This document shows, piece after piece, positions 1 through 11,492 of a stretch of DNA of 64,000 bases (position 1 is its first letter; each line of letters opens with the position of its first letter). The translations under genes were made by a program, and so were the position numbers. Below the pieces are notes generated by a model. It did no database searches, was not told the origin of the DNA, and saw only the letters and a list, made by a program, of their open reading frames with translations. This stretch comes from Symbiodinium natans (taxonomy: Eukaryota; Sar; Dinophyceae; Suessiales; Symbiodiniaceae): assembly GCA_905221605.1 (NCBI GenBank), contig CAJNDS010002654.1, forward strand, positions 48,501 to 112,500, written 5' to 3'.

Positions 1-57
1 TTAGGGTTTAGGGTTTAGGGTTTAGGGTTTAGGGTTTAGGGTTTAGGGTTTAGGGTT
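1..57 (+). repeat. TTTAGGG array
   Basis: Eight perfect units at the left edge, then GGGCGCTAAACC. Confidence 0.97.
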
Positions 58-152
58 TGGGCGCTAAACCCTGTGCCCTGGATGCCCCCAAGATGCCTTC
101 AACACAGTCTCTACAAGTCCAAGGGGTTGCACTAAGAATCCTACACCCCATT

Positions 153-229
153 ACCCTAAACCCTAAACCCTAAACCCTAAACCCTAAACCCTAAACCCTA
201 AACCCTAAACCCTAAACCCTAAACCCTAT
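153..229 (-). repeat. CCCTAAA array
   Basis: About 11 units; followed by about 150 bp without a recognisable feature. Confidence 0.95.
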
Positions 230-380
230 TCAAGCAGAAAGTGCGTCAAGTTTCGGGCTTGCGTGGGGTAGGGAGGGGGGTGTTGGGTGTTTGCTTCAGG
301 TTCCGGGTTCAAGGTTTGTAGCCCGAAACCCCAACCCCACCCTGACTCAAGACCTTCAGCACCTACACGCATGAACACCT

Positions 381-471
381 CAACCCTAAACCCTAAACCC
401 TAAACCCTAAACCCTAAACCCTAAACCCTAAACCCTAAACCCTAAACCCTAAACCCTAAACCCTAAACCCT
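381..471 (-). repeat. CCCTAAA array
   Basis: Pure 7-mers; a 90-bp island separates it from TTTAGGG/TTCGGGG repeats at 570-650. Confidence 0.95.
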
Positions 472-802
472 GCCACGAAGAACTCAAGATTAGCTACCCC
501 TTTGCGTAGCCTTCGACTCAGGAGGGAAGCCTGAGGTTTGGAGTCTTGGGTTTCGGGTTTATAGGGTAGAGGGTTTAGGGTTCAGGGGTTTAGGGTTTAG
601 GGTTTAGGGTTTAGGGTTCGGGGTTCGGGGTTCAGGGTTCAGGGTTTAGAGGGTCTCCTTGAAGGAGCCCTGGTGCTGAAGGTGCCCAGGCGAGCCTCGA
701 CCGCTTGCGCTCCACTTTCGCATGGAAAAGCTCCCCGGACCCTCAACCCTGAAAAACCCTGACTCCCTACTAGGAACCACCAAACCGCACACTAAACCAT
801 AC

Positions 803-898
803 ACCCGAAACCAAACCCTAAACCTTAAACCCTAAACCCTAGACCCTAGACCCTAGACCCCAGACCCTAGACCCTAGACCCTAGACCCTAAACCCTAA
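803..898 (-). repeat. CCCTAAA array with CCCTAGA subarray
   Basis: Eight or so CCCTAGA variants sit inside CCCTAAA units. Confidence 0.93.
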
Positions 899-1171
899 TC
901 ATCACTTGAGGCAAGGTCTGAAGTGTATGCGAGTCCCCATGGGTGTTTGCTCTTCTGGCTCGAGGTCGCACGCCGGTCGTCTCAATTTCGAGGCACAGAG
1001 CGAGAGAACAGCCAGATGCAGCATCTCAGACGACATGGGGTTCAGCCTCGGGCTCCCAATCGCCGGCTCGAGGACGCTCGTCGAAGGTGCCGAATTTTGC
1101 CGCACATTGCGCCGCCTGGGAAGCATACCGAGGGGCTGACTCCAACCACGACATGAGAGCGCCCCAGGGTT
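899..1171. other. Array-free island
   Basis: 273 bp, fairly GC-rich, open in several frames on both strands. One plus frame (NFAAHCAAWEAYRGADS) is faintly PPR-like. No confident gene. Confidence 0.5.
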
Positions 1172-1276
1172 CAAACCCTAAACCCTAAACCCTAAACCCT
1201 AAACCCTAAACCCTAAACCCTAAACCCTAAACCCTAAACCCTAACCCTAAACCCTAAACCCTAAACCCTAAACCCC
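1172..1276 (-). repeat. CCCTAAA array
   Basis: About 15 units; left arm of a C-array, 111-bp GC-rich island, G-array cassette ending at 1388. Confidence 0.95.
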
Positions 1277-1387
1277 GCGAGTAAAGCCTCTCAACAAACC
1301 GGCCTGGCAGCCCGGCAGCTGCCGCGCGGAAGCGCGGAGCTCGGCTTGCATGGCCACGCGGCTGCTAGGTTCGCCGGTCTTGAAGAT

Positions 1388-1511
1388 AGGGTTTAGGGTT
1401 CAGGGTTCAGGGTTTAGGGTTTAGGGTTTAGGGTTTAGGGTTTTCGGGTTTCGGGTTTAGGGTTTAGGGTGTAGGGTGTAGGGTTTAGAGTTTAGAGTTT
1501 AGGGTTTACCC
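1388..1511 (+). repeat. TTTAGGG array, degenerate
   Basis: Mixed with TTCAGGG, TTTCGGG and TGTAGGG. Confidence 0.9.
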
Positions 1512-2069
1512 AGTTCGGGATCGCCCGACCCGAGATTGGGGCACCTATTTGGGGGGGTGCTTGGGCCTTTCTTCTATGTTTCGTGTGTATCGCGTGTAGG
1601 GGTTTCACCGTTTCCCAGTGAGATTTCAAGGGTATGGGTTTTAGGCTTCAGGCATTGTGCAGGTCTCAGGGGTTGGTTCGGTTTCGAGGTCCATGGCATC
1701 TATGAATCACCAGAGTGCCCCATTTTTTTGGGTTTCTACGGGGCCAAACCCCCCCAACAAAAAAGGGAACGAGTGCTGCTGGCATCCTCTTGGGTGGGGA
1801 ATCGGGGCTTTAGGGTCCTGGGGTTTGGGATTTTCGGGTTGACGGATTTGAGGGTTTAGGGTTTACGGGTTAAGGGTTGTCTCCGGAATTTAGAGTTCAG
1901 GGGTTTAGAATTGTTGTCGAATTGAGGTGGGGGGGGTGGCTTCGTGCAGTTGGGCATCAGCGGCCTGCAAAGCTGAGCATCGTTCCTAGTTCTTCGTAGG
2001 GAGCGGGGAACTAGGCGGAGGAAGAGATACAGGGGCTGGGGTTGCAAGGTTCCGCTAACAGCAGACGCA
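1512..2069. other. Array-poor spacer
   Basis: About 560 bp of GT-rich sequence with scattered degenerate telomeric units. No gene or element recognised. Confidence 0.4.
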
Positions 2070-2227
2070 GAGACACACAAGAGACACAGACACACAGACA
2101 CACAGACACAGAGAGAGAGAGAGAGACACAGAGAGACACAGAGAGACAAAAAAAGACACACAGAGAGACACAGAGAGACACACAGAGAGACACAGAGAGA
2201 CGCACAGAGAGACACACAGAGACACCG
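2070..2227 (+). repeat. GACA/GA purine-rich microsatellite
   Basis: Alternating runs of ACAC and GAGA (unit like AGAGACAC). All-purine-biased strand. Confidence 0.9.
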
Positions 2228-2575
2228 AGGTCTTTTGAGGCAAACACCCTAACTCCAAACCCAGAATCCGGTCCACGTCCCCCCCCCCCCCCCCCCCACT
2301 TCTTAGGGTTTAGGGTTGAGGGTCCACCCCTAAACCCTACACCCTAAACCCAAAGCCCTAAACGCATGTCTTGCCGCCATCTTCGGGTCCTGGAGGGATC
2401 ATCTTCATCCCGAGCTGTGCCACTGCAAGCCCCCCGGAGCCCGGTACCCCTTAAGGATCCCGATCAGTTTTTAGGGTATAGGGTTTAGGGTTTAGGGTTT
2501 AGGGTTTAAGGATCCCCAATGGTAATGTGGCGTCTATTTCATTGATTCGCTTGAGGATCCCTGCCATGGGGTTGA

Positions 2576-2876
2576 GGGTTTAGGGTTTAGGGATGAGGGT
2601 TTAGGGTTGAGGGCTCAGGGTTTGGGGCTTAGGGTTGAGGGCTTAAGGTTTAGGATTTAGGGTTAGGGTTTAGGGTTTAGGGTTTAGGGTTTAGGGTTTA
2701 GGGTTTAGGGTTTAGGGTTTAGGGTTTAGGGTTTAGGGTTTAGGGTTTAGGGTTTAGGGTTTAGGGTTTAGGGTTTAGGGTTTAAGGTTTAGGGTTTAGG
2801 TTTAGGGTTTAGGGTTTAGAGTTTAGGGTTTAAGGTTTAGGGTTTAGGGTTTAGGGTCTAGGGTTTAGGGTTTGAG
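2576..2876 (+). repeat. Long TTTAGGG array
   Basis: About 300 bp, the core 2660-2870 nearly perfect. Confidence 0.96.
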
Positions 2877-2971
2877 GTGTGTTCCTTCACTAAGGGGACT
2901 TGGGCGCTCTCTGGGACAACAACTCCGGGCGCGCGCCCAACCGACTGGGGATTGGATGGCTGTGATTATGC

Positions 2972-3054
2972 TGCTGATAATGATGATGATGATGATTATT
3001 ATTATTGGCTATATATACACACCATATATATATATATCTATATATATATATATA
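2972..3054. repeat. GAT/ATT and TA microsatellites
   Basis: GATGATGAT followed by ATTATTATT, then about 40 bp of TATA-type repeat. Confidence 0.85.
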
Positions 3055-3390
3055 CTTTTGCACACATTGAGCCGCCCGGCGCGCAGCCCTCAATTGCAGC
3101 TTCGCTGCCATATGCAAATCGGCCCCAGAGACTCAAGAGAACATTCCTGAATTATGGGAGGAGCTCCTTAGGGTTTAGGGTTTAGGGTTTAGGGTTTAGG
3201 GTTTAGGGTTGATTTTGAGGTACCCCCGCGAGAAAAGCTGTCGTACTGTCAGAAGACGGTGTGTCTCCGTAGTATGGCAGTTTCTCCATTTGCTTATCTT
3301 CCGATGTTGCGACCTGGGTCATGGAAGGCAAGGGGTGAGGGAGGTCGCTGGCAAACTCGACTGCAAGCCTACCGAGGGTTAGGATCTACC

Positions 3391-3537
3391 AAAACCCTAA
3401 ACCCTAAACCCTACACCCTACACCCTACACCCTACACCCTACACCCTACACCCTAAACCCTAAACCCTAAACCCTAAACCCTAAACCCTAAACCCTAAAC
3501 CCTAAACCCTAAACCCTAAACCCTAAACCCTAAACCT
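3391..3537 (-). repeat. CCCTAAA/CCCTACA array
   Basis: A run of eight CCCTACA variants embedded in CCCTAAA. Confidence 0.95.
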
Positions 3538-3649
3538 GTAGGTGAACTTAACACGTGAGAAGCCAGAGTAGCCTGCCAACTCCTCCCAGAGCTAACGAAC
3601 TACTGGGCACAAGACTCCACCAGTCTTCCCTTGTCCTTCAATGGAAAGT

Positions 3650-3762
3650 CTAGGCTGCCCAGTAACCTAGGCTTAAAAAGGGTGCCCCTTCTTTGCTTAA
3701 AGGGGTTCATAAGGGAACCTAAACCCCCCAAAAAGGGAATAAGGGTACTAATGGGCATCCTA
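3650..3762 (+). mobile_element. MITE-like family E, copy 1
   Basis: CTAGGCTGCCCAGTAACC, AAGGGTGCCCCTTCTTTGCT, ending GGGCATCCTAG. Same order of blocks as copies 2-4. Confidence 0.6.
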
Positions 3763-4178
3763 GCTTCCCTTGTCCTTCCATGGAAAGTTCATGGGCTCAA
3801 TAGGGCCAGCAGTCTAAGGGTTAAGGGTGTTGCTTGTGTTCTCAGCAGGGATTGATGAAATTGTCGCATCCTGTGACGCCCTAGATAGCCCTTTCAGGGT
3901 TTCGGGTTTAGGGTTTAGGGCACCTGGTTCCCTAATTTTTTACTAATAAGGACCTGCTTGCGCGCAGACCTGCAGCGGGCCCCTCGGGCAGACGAAGCCA
4001 ATGTAAGTGTTCAAAAAAAGCCAAGAATGCCAAGTAATTGGGTGCTCGCGTAGTTTTTTCTACTAACTTTGAAACCCTAAACCCTAAACCCTGAAAAGTC
4101 AAAACGCAGGATGCAGATGTGGCTGGACGCGCTTGGGGCTTGGCGCGCTCCGCCGCTTGACCGGCAAGACTGCAAAGC

Positions 4179-4490
4179 AACAACACCAAAAAACACCAAA
4201 ACTACCAAAAACACGAAAAACACCAAAAACACCACAAACACCAACAACACCAAAAACGCCAACAACACGAAACATGCCAAAAACACCAAAAACATGAAAA
4301 ATGCCAAAAACACCAAAAAACACCAAAAACACCAAAAACACCAAAAACACCAAAAACACCAAAAACACCAAAAACACCAAAAACACGAAAAACACGAAAA
4401 ACACGAAAAATGCCAAAAACACCAAAAACTACCAAAAACACCAAAAACGCCAAACAAACACGAAAAACTACCAAAAAGACTCCCAAAAAA
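4179..4490 (+). repeat. 9-bp minisatellite (CACCAAAAA)
   Basis: About 34 degenerate copies with CACGAAAAA and TGCCAAAAA variants. The reading frames through it encode only low-complexity peptide. Confidence 0.9.
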
Positions 4491-5016
4491 CACCCCAAAT
4501 CCCAACTCTCACTCTCTCCCATCTACACCCCGCCACTCTTCAGAAAGAAGAGTGCACCCCGAAACCCTAAACCCTAAACCCGAAACCCTAAACCAGAAGC
4601 CACCCGCCAGAGTCTTGTGCCATTGCAGGGCCAGCGCAAAACGAGCTCCAGCTGTGAAACGCGCCAACACCGTACTGTTTTGGGGTCCCTAAACCCTAAA
4701 ACCTAAACCTTAAACCCTAAACCCTTTAGAGGGTCTATGCGATGATGGCATGGAGTTCCATAAGTTCCACGGAAGCATTGGGAACGAGCAAGGACACCTT
4801 TCTGTTGTACCATAAAGTTGGGGGGGGGGGGTCACCAGAAAACCTCAATCTCCTAAGAAGCGAACCTTGAACCGTATCACCCACCAATGAGGACACCCCC
4901 TGAGCCCTGAACCATTCGGGGTCCTGGGGGATTTGAGTTTGAAACATGCCCAAGAAACGCGACGGGCCACGCGATGTCACCTGAGCTCAACAGGGTGCTC
5001 AACAGGCCATGCTATA

Positions 5017-5135
5017 CTAGACCCAAGAGTAACCTAGGTAGAAACAAAGGGTACCCTTTTTGGCTTAAAGGGGGCTAGTTAGGGACCTTCTCCCCTTCCC
5101 AAAGGGAAAAAGGGCCTACTCCGGGTCCAAGTATA
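5017..5135 (+). mobile_element. MITE-like family E, copy 2
   Basis: CTAGACCCAAGAGTAACC at the left, GGGCCTACTCCGGGTCC at the right: inverted ends around GGACC[CA] plus AGTA. Confidence 0.65.
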
Positions 5136-5198
5136 TTTCTAGGTTAGGCGGCCGTTTCGGGAACACGTCAGCTAAGCGGTGGAAGCTCCAACTTGCAA

Positions 5199-5318
5199 AG
5201 GGGGGTTTGCAATAATAAGGGGCCCCTAAAGCCCAAAACGGATCCCTACAAAAATTGTAGAACCCCCTTAATCATAAGGACCCCAATAAGGTACCCCCCA
5301 ATTTCGGAAACCCCCCTT
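5199..5318. mobile_element. Family D element, copy 6
   Basis: Ends in AAGGTACCCCCCAATTTCGG plus AAACCCCCC, the family D terminus; left part AAGGGGGGTTTGCAATAATAAG is divergent. Confidence 0.5.
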
Positions 5319-5320
5319 TT

Positions 5321-5438
5321 CTTGGGATGCTCACCCTTATACTAACAGTCCTTTATAAGTTATAAGCATTATAGTACCCCCCCCCGATGCTTTCTTTCCC
5401 CAATATTGGACTGTTAGTATGAGGGGCAACATCCCAAG
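5321..5438. mobile_element. MITE family B, copy 1
   Basis: Inverted repeats CTTGGGATG...CTTATACTAACAGTCC and the reverse form at the right end. Confidence 0.7.
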
Positions 5439-5515
5439 CCATATCATTGTATTGTTTGGAGCCTAAGCTGGCCCTGCCTCGGTCGTTAGCTTTGTGCGCG
5501 CCTGAAGCCTGTGGT

Positions 5516-5628
5516 TCTAGACCCGGGACTAACCTGGGAATAACAAGGGCACCCTTTGTGGTTTTAAGGGGATTATAAGGGAACCCCAACCCTGAAAAAA
5601 GGAAAACAGGGCCTACTCCCGGTCTTAA
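5516..5628 (+). mobile_element. MITE-like family E, copy 3
   Basis: CTAGACCCGGGACTAACC to GGGCCTACTCCCGGTC. Lies 380 bp from copy 2. Confidence 0.65.
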
Positions 5629-5857
5629 GGTTTTTCATCTGAAGTTAGCTTCGCGAATGGGCAGTGAAGCCGTACTGGTTGCTTTGTAGCATGCGTTTCC
5701 ACTCTGACTCGGAGTACCACAAACCACCAACCCTAATGATACCTCTTGAAATGAGTGTCCTGGTTCCTTCACTGCGCAACACCGAACTAAGTCATGAGCT
5801 GACCGACGCCCGAAGACATTCCACCTGCACAAAGCCATCAAAAGACATAAAGCCTGC

Positions 5858-5933
5858 GACCCTAAACCCTAAACCCTAAACCCTAAACCCTAAACCCTAA
5901 ACCCTAAACCCTAAACCCTAAACCCTAAACCCC
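5858..5933 (-). repeat. CCCTAAA array
   Basis: About 10 units ending at an island with CTCAGTCAAAACTGAG. Confidence 0.95.
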
Positions 5934-6216
5934 TCTCAGTCAAAACTGAGTTCGGAGCTCGCCCCTTAGGGGCGGCATCCTCGGCAAAGCTTCGTGTTGA
6001 CTGGGCTTGGGCTTGGGAGCTAAGCCTAGCTTTCTTGGCCACAAGACGGCTTAGGGCTTAGGGGTTTGGGGTTTAGGGTTTAGGCTCAGGGTGCTTTTTG
6101 AACGATGAACTGCACTGGTGCAGGCAGCAAGCTGGGCGTAACGCTGAGATTTGACCCTACCTCGTGCGGATGGCATGCGCCCAATGCACACAAAAACCCT
6201 GAAGCCCTGGCACCTG

Positions 6217-6247
<31 letters not shown>

Positions 6248-6257
6248 TCCCTCTCTC
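6217..6257 (+). repeat. CT microsatellite
   Basis: About 20 CT units with two CCCTCT interruptions; a short TA run follows at 6313-6333. Confidence 0.9.
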
Positions 6258-6591
6258 TGTATAAACTTAACACAACCAGTATAAACTTAACACAACCATG
6301 AACAAACGTATGTGTGTATATATATATATATATGTGTTTCTGTGTATACATAAACACAAAGAAAACAAAAAACACATTATTTGCCATCACGATGCCCATG
6401 ACTATCACGCTGTGCATGTCTATGTCGACCCCCGTCCCTCCCATTGTGAACCGTTTCCTCCACTTCTTTTTTCACACCCACCCTGTTCTGGTACACACGC
6501 ATGTCACAGGGCTTCCTCTTCTCCTTTGCCTGGGCCCTGACACCCCATGACTCATGAGCTCAGGGCAGCTTGCTTAAACACTCTAAACCCG
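6258..6591. other. Unique spacer
   Basis: AT-rich then C-rich sequence with a duplicated GTATAAACTTAACACAACC. No gene recognised. Confidence 0.4.
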
Positions 6592-6662
6592 AAGCCCTAA
6601 ACCCTAAACCCTAAACCCTAAACCCTAAACCCTAAACCCTAAACCCTAAACCTAAACCCTAC
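6592..6662 (-). repeat. CCCTAAA array
   Basis: About 10 units; left arm of the cassette around 6686-6735. Confidence 0.95.
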
Positions 6663-6685
6663 AAAGCACATCCAGGGCCCTTCAC

Positions 6686-6735
6686 GTCAGCTGCAGTGCT
6701 TAGAGAACGAACTTCGGCAACATGATGTGGCATCG
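6686..6735 (-). CDS. Outlying PPR-like fragment
   Basis: 50 nt between a cccag acceptor and a GTGAAG donor. Reads MPHHVAEVRSLSTAAD. Bracketed by CCCTAAA (6592-6662) and TTTAGGG arrays. Its likeness to PPR is weak; the cassette layout is the main argument. Confidence 0.27.
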
Positions 6736-7222
6736 CTGGGCTGGCTTTTTCGTACCCTAAACTCTGCGGATGGGTTTAGGGTTTAGAGTGTAGGGTTTAG
6801 GGTTTAGGGTTTAGGGTTTGGAGTTTAGGGTTTTGGGGGGAACATAACCCTACGATCTTCTCCGGGGCCGCCGCTTCATGAAAAATCCGGTGGATCGTAG
6901 CTGCTTCAGCTCCGGGCTGTACCTGATGAGGGTTTAGGGTTTAGGGTTTAGGGTTTAGGGTTTAGGGTTTAGGAGTTTAGGGTTTCGCACCAGAACTTCG
7001 AAGGCTGAGGGGTTGCGGACTGAGGGTCTTCGCGTGAATTTACAGTTGCCCCCACGTGTTGCACGGTACGTCTACACACCCCCACGGATCCGCGAGATGA
7101 TTGGGCAAAGAACCCCGCCCTAACACCCCAAAACCCAAAACCAAGTTTAGGGTTCAGGGTTCAGGGTTTAGGGTTTAGGGCTTAGGGTTTAGGGTCTGGG
7201 GTTTAGGGTTTAAGGTTGAGGG

Positions 7223-7749
7223 TAAACTCTCCCCCAGCCGACGCTCCATGTTGATGCTTGCTATTCCTGCGTGGTTTTAGTGATGGCCCCTTGTAGAATG
7301 ACCACCTAACTTAACAACGCACAACTATGTTCCAATCCCTGAAAGTTTGGAACCCTCGATTGCCCTGCACCCTCAAATCTGTGAGGGCGCGTCAAAGGAC
7401 CAGTGCCCAGTGGCACCTGAGCCAAGTGATTGGAGCACGTCAGGCTGTTAGCTTCTCGTTTGGGGGTCCACAGCGAAAAGCTTAGATGACTTCCTAAGAC
7501 CCTAAACTCTGCCGATGTCCAAGACACTGACCCCATCCTTTGAACAGCACCCTGAACCCTAATCCCTTTGAAGCTTGCTCATCACTCGATGTTTCAACCC
7601 CAAAGCGTAAACATCACTAAGCCGTAAGCCATAAACGTCAAGCTTACAAACTCCTCCCTCCCCCGCTCCGCCCTCCAGGCATTATCCTACCAGCTGGTGA
7701 TGGGGTTACATGCAACCCTCTCCCCCCCCCCCCTCTTTTGACCCTCCTC
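7223..7749. other. Unique spacer
   Basis: About 525 bp without arrays. Nothing recognised. Confidence 0.4.
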
Positions 7750-7953
7750 CCTAAACCCTAAGCCCTAAGCCCTCAAGCCCTCAAGCCCTCAAGCCCTCAA
7801 GCCCTCAAACCCTCAAACCCTCAAACCCTCAAACCCTCAAACCCTCAAACCCTCAAGCCCTCAAGCCCTCAAGCCCTCAAGCCCTCAAACCCTCAAACCC
7901 TCAAACCCTCAAACCCTCAAACCCTCAAACCCTCAAACCCTAAACCCTACTCT
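7750..7953 (-). repeat. CCCTCAA/CCCTCAAG variant array
   Basis: About 25 copies of CCCTCAA(A/G), switching in blocks between CCCTCAAG and CCCTCAAA. Confidence 0.94.
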
Positions 7954-8014
7954 ACAAAAAATGCAACAAAACACCCGGGCGCCTTGAACGGCTCTCGAAG
8001 ATCTGCCTGAAAGC

Positions 8015-8127
8015 TCAGGGGGGGGTTGGGGGGGGGGGGGGGGGGGGGGAGGGGGTTTAGGGTTTAGGGTTTAGGGTTTAGGGTTTAGGGTTTAGGGTTT
8101 AGGGTTTAGGCTTTAGGGTTTAGGGGC
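8015..8127 (+). repeat. Poly-G tract and TTTAGGG array
   Basis: G-rich run (about 8018-8055) leading into perfect TTTAGGG. Confidence 0.92.
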
Positions 8128-8538
8128 GGCTGGTCTCCAGGGTTGGGTGGGGTGTAAGAGTGCTATTTAAACGTCAAAAAACCCGAAAGCGCTAACACTC
8201 TTAGGGTTTGGTTTAAGAGTGTTAGTGCTTTTAGGACTTACAACAGAGCTTTTGGGGTTTGCAAGGCTTCGGGCTTCGAGGTTCTCAGGCATCTTGTTTT
8301 TTTTGAGGCTTCAGTTGGGCTAACGATGTCAAAGCTTGGCGGTTTGAAAGGCTTTAGGGAGGGGTTTAAGGGTGCATGGTCTTCTGGGTTGAGGGCTTAG
8401 GGCTTAGGTGTTCGGGGAAGGGCTTGGTGAAGTTTCGGGTCTCGGGGTTTCTTCGGGTTGGGGGAGGGTTCCCTAAGCCCTGAACTGCGAGGCCAGCTCC
8501 TTCGAAGTCCTACACCCTAAACCTAAACCCTAAACCCT

Positions 8539-8847
8539 AATGTGGGACCTGCTTTAATGTGGGGCCCCCCCCCCTGAACAGTCGGGGCGTGGATTGGGTC
8601 CTGAATAAAGGGCTCCGGGGGTTTATATGATTTTAATAGGGAGGAGTTTAGATAGATTTAAAAGGGATCCATATGAATTGATTGTTTCAACTTAGTTTAA
8701 AGCAAGCCCCAAATCCTTTAAAACAACTGCCGGATTTCGGGCACGGTTTGACTTTAAAGCGGACCCCTCAAACAGTGAGGGGGTCCTGAATAATTCCGCC
8801 AAATTGACTTTAAAGCGACCCCCCCCTAATAAAGCAGGTCCAACATT
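8539..8847. mobile_element. Inverted-repeat element I between telomeric arrays
   Basis: 309 bp. GTGGGACCTGCTTTAATG at the left and its inverse ATAAAGCAGGTCCAAC at the right; internal copies of GACTTTAAAGCG and GGTCCTGAATAA. Directly bounded by CCCTAAA repeats on both sides. Confidence 0.65.
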
Positions 8848-8952
8848 AAACCCTAAACCCTAAACCCTAAACCCTAAACCCTAAACCCTAAACCCTAAAC
8901 TCTAAACCCGATAAGCCCTCAACCCTCAGCCTCATGGGGAGTAAGGTTTAAT

Positions 8953-9050
8953 AAGGGGTCGGGACAGTTACTACTAATATCCCCTTATGGTCCCTTTATA
9001 ATTTTACTATAATGACCCCAAAACCCTGTTCTAATGTTTAAGGCTTCTAC
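8953..9050 (+). mobile_element. MITE-like family C, copy 1
   Basis: Begins GGGGTCGGGACAGTTACTA and continues CCCCTTATGGTCCCTTTATA, shared with copies 2-4. Confidence 0.6.
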
Positions 9051-9869
9051 AGGCTGCAGGACAAACAGAACAATGCGACTTTTTCTTGTTGTTGTTTTCC
9101 TCGGCTTTGGGGGGGAGGGGGGGTGACCCCGAGAGGGGGGGACTAAGCTTTCGAGGGGAGGCTTGGGAACTGTAAGGCTTTAAGGAATGATCTGTCTTTT
9201 GCTTCCGGAGCAGCTACTGGGCGGTTGTTCTGTTTAACTTCGGGCATGAGAGAAGGCCAGAAACTTCAGAGGGGTTGAGGATGTACCTGTAGCCCCCCAG
9301 CTGCAAGAAACGGTCCAGGGTTTAGGGTTTTGGGGTTTACGTCTTAGTAGGGTTTTTGAGGATCAGGCCCTCAAAAGCCATCCCAAAACCCGGGGGCGCG
9401 CCTTGGCGGACTTAAAATCTGGCATCGACCTGTCAGGGGGGGGGGGGGGGGGTTGGGACAAATCGAGGAAACCTACAGGGTAGTTTTAAGTTAGGGTCCC
9501 TTTTGGGGTCCTATACATTGTACAGCAGCCATAAAATAACGACTCAAAAAGTGACCCGAATTTAGAGAACTGCGCGATAACACAGCCCCCCTTGAACCAC
9601 GCTAAAGACAGCATCGCCGTTGTGCTTTCCCGGCGACTTGTACCAGCCCAAATGAAACGATTTTCTAAGGAGACTACCATGTGTGGTCTGTGGTCAGCTC
9701 TCAAAACAAGCGCAATTCGGGCCCTGGTAATCGCCTTCTCCCTTAGGAAACAAGACGCCCGTACACGGGGAGTTAAGGCTAAGGGTTTAGGGCTTCAGGT
9801 GTCGGGCCGGGGACCAGTACCCACCTGAAACCACTTCCGAACGCTCGCCCTGAGGTCCTAACTTCAAAG
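9051..9869. other. Unique spacer
   Basis: Contains poly-G at 9437-9452 and a short family-D-like piece near 9482-9530 (similar to 16079-16140). No convincing gene. Confidence 0.4.
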
Positions 9870-9972
9870 ACCCTAAACCCTAAACCCTAAACCCTAAACC
9901 CTAAACCCTAAACCCTAAACCCTAAACCCTAAACCCTAAACCCTAAACCCTAAACCCTAAACCCTAAACCCG
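9870..9972 (-). repeat. CCCTAAA array
   Basis: About 15 perfect units; partner of the TTTAGGG array at 10109 across a 136-bp island. Confidence 0.96.
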
Positions 9973-10108
9973 AAGAAAACGCTTTCTCCGACGTCTGAGG
10001 CCCCAGTGGCATCATCTAAGCTGTTTAGGGAATGGGGCTCAGAGCTACGGGGTGTTGTGGAACCCCCTGATGAAAAGACCACCCCTCCCGCGCTGCATAA
10101 AAGCAAAG

Positions 10109-10211
10109 AGGGTTTAGGGTTTAGGGTTTAGGGTTTAGGGTTTAGGGTTTAGGGTTTAGGGTTTAGGGTTTAGGGTTTAGGGTTTAGGGTTTAGGGTTTA
10201 GGGTTTAGGGC
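10109..10211 (+). repeat. TTTAGGG array
   Basis: About 15 perfect units. Confidence 0.96.
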
Positions 10212-10234
10212 GTCCCCGGTAGATCCCCCAAAAC

Positions 10235-10302
10235 CTTTAGAGCTGCCTCGACATCGCCAACTTGGGAAATGTCGAAGCAAAAGGTGCCCTGGTGCAAGGC
10301 CA
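10235..10302 (-). CDS. Outlying PPR-like exon, GDVEAALK
   Basis: 68 nt. Acceptor accaag, donor GTTTTG. After 2 nt reads ALHQGTFCFDISQVGDVEAA then LK. It resembles a generic PPR repeat (TF...I...G.VE.AL). Flanked on both sides by TTTAGGG arrays. Confidence 0.42.
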
Positions 10303-10319
10303 CTTGGTTTTAGAGCTCG

Positions 10320-10416
10320 GGTTTAGGGTTTAGGGTTTAGGGTTTAGGGTTTGGGGTTTGGGGGTTTGGGGTTTGAGGGTTTAGGGTTTAGGGTGTAGGG
10401 TGTAGGGTGTAGGGTA
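10320..10416 (+). repeat. TTTAGGG/TTTGGGG/TGTAGGG array
   Basis: Three variants in succession. Confidence 0.92.
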
Positions 10417-11039
10417 ACTTTATATCCTACACCTTAAACCCGACCCTAAACCTAAACCCTATACCGAAATCACCAAGTTGCACCCTTCTTGCTCAGGGCA
10501 TGTGCGCGTGTACATGCACAAAGACCAGACCGGCGTGCGGCGTGCGTTCCGCTACTGTGCTTCACTGCCTGGGTCCATCTACCTGCATGTGGTCATGACA
10601 TCAGAATACGCAATGTGCATATTGATATTGTGGTCCAGTTTTTTTTTAACTTTCACACAGTGTCCCAGGGCCATGTGCCGCTAGGCTTGTTGTGCGGCTC
10701 CCCCGCATCAGGTGGCCACGGGTACAGTACTTCAACTTCGCAAAGTGTGAGTGTCGATGGCATCCAAGGCATGCTGCAGGTATCAGAAACAAAGGTCAAA
10801 CCCCGCGGCACATGGTCTTGGGACCAACGAGGACGACTTAAACCTACCACTTGTGCTCCCCGCGGTGCCCCTGCACGCACGAGAAGCACTGTGTTCTTGT
10901 CAAAACGGCACCCAAGTACTTAGGCACCTAAACGGGAGCATATCCCAGAGACTGCGATAGCTCTTAACCAAGCAATCATCCGCAAATCATCCCGACCATA
11001 TCAGGAAATCTCTGAACTTAGGGTCCTTTCATGAAACTC
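10417..11039. other. Unique island, no gene assigned
   Basis: About 620 bp. A 144-codon plus frame (10489-10923) is open but overlaps open frames on both strands and matches no family I know; coding status unknown. Confidence 0.4.
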
Positions 11040-11173
11040 CCTAAACCCTAAACCCTAAACCCTAAACCCTAAACCCTAATTCCACTCGGATCCGCAAAAG
11101 GGGGGGCCATCACTCGAGTATCTCCCCTATGGCATGTTAGGGAATGGGCCTCCAAGGGATGCTGGAGTCGCCG

Positions 11174-11270
11174 AGGGTTTAGGGTTTAGGGTTTAGGGTT
11201 TAATTAGGGTTTAGGGTTTAGGGTTTAGGGTTTAGGGTTTAGGGTTTAGGGTTTAGGGTTTAGCGCTTAG
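11174..11270 (+). repeat. TTTAGGG array
   Basis: Near-perfect, with one TTTAATTAGGG interruption. Confidence 0.95.
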
Positions 11271-11362
11271 GGAGCCCTACGATGGTTAGGGATTCGGGGT
11301 TTGCAGGGCGCCTCCCCTCCGGCTTCGGACTCTCCGCGTACCTCAGCGCAGGGAGAGCTGGG

Positions 11363-11492
11363 ACCCTAAACCCTAAGCCCCAAGCCCCAAACCCCAAACC
11401 CTAAACCCTAAACCCTAAACCCTAAACCCTAAACCCTAAACCCTAAACCCTAAACCCTAAACCCTAAACCCTAAACCCTAAACCCTAAGCCC
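11363..11492 (-). repeat. CCCTAAA/CCCCAAA array
   Basis: About 18 units. Confidence 0.95.

Larger units (their letters stand above)
4729..5857. other. Array-free region dominated by MITEs
   Basis: Holds family members at 5017, 5199, 5321 and 5516 with short unique spacers. No gene recognised. Confidence 0.6.

Noticed and set aside
1-57. A true chromosome end at the left edge
   Set aside because: The strand orientation is opposite to that of a left telomere and arrays of both orientations follow throughout.
4111-4692. 193-codon Lys/Asn/Thr-rich frame
   Set aside because: It follows the CACCAAAAA minisatellite.
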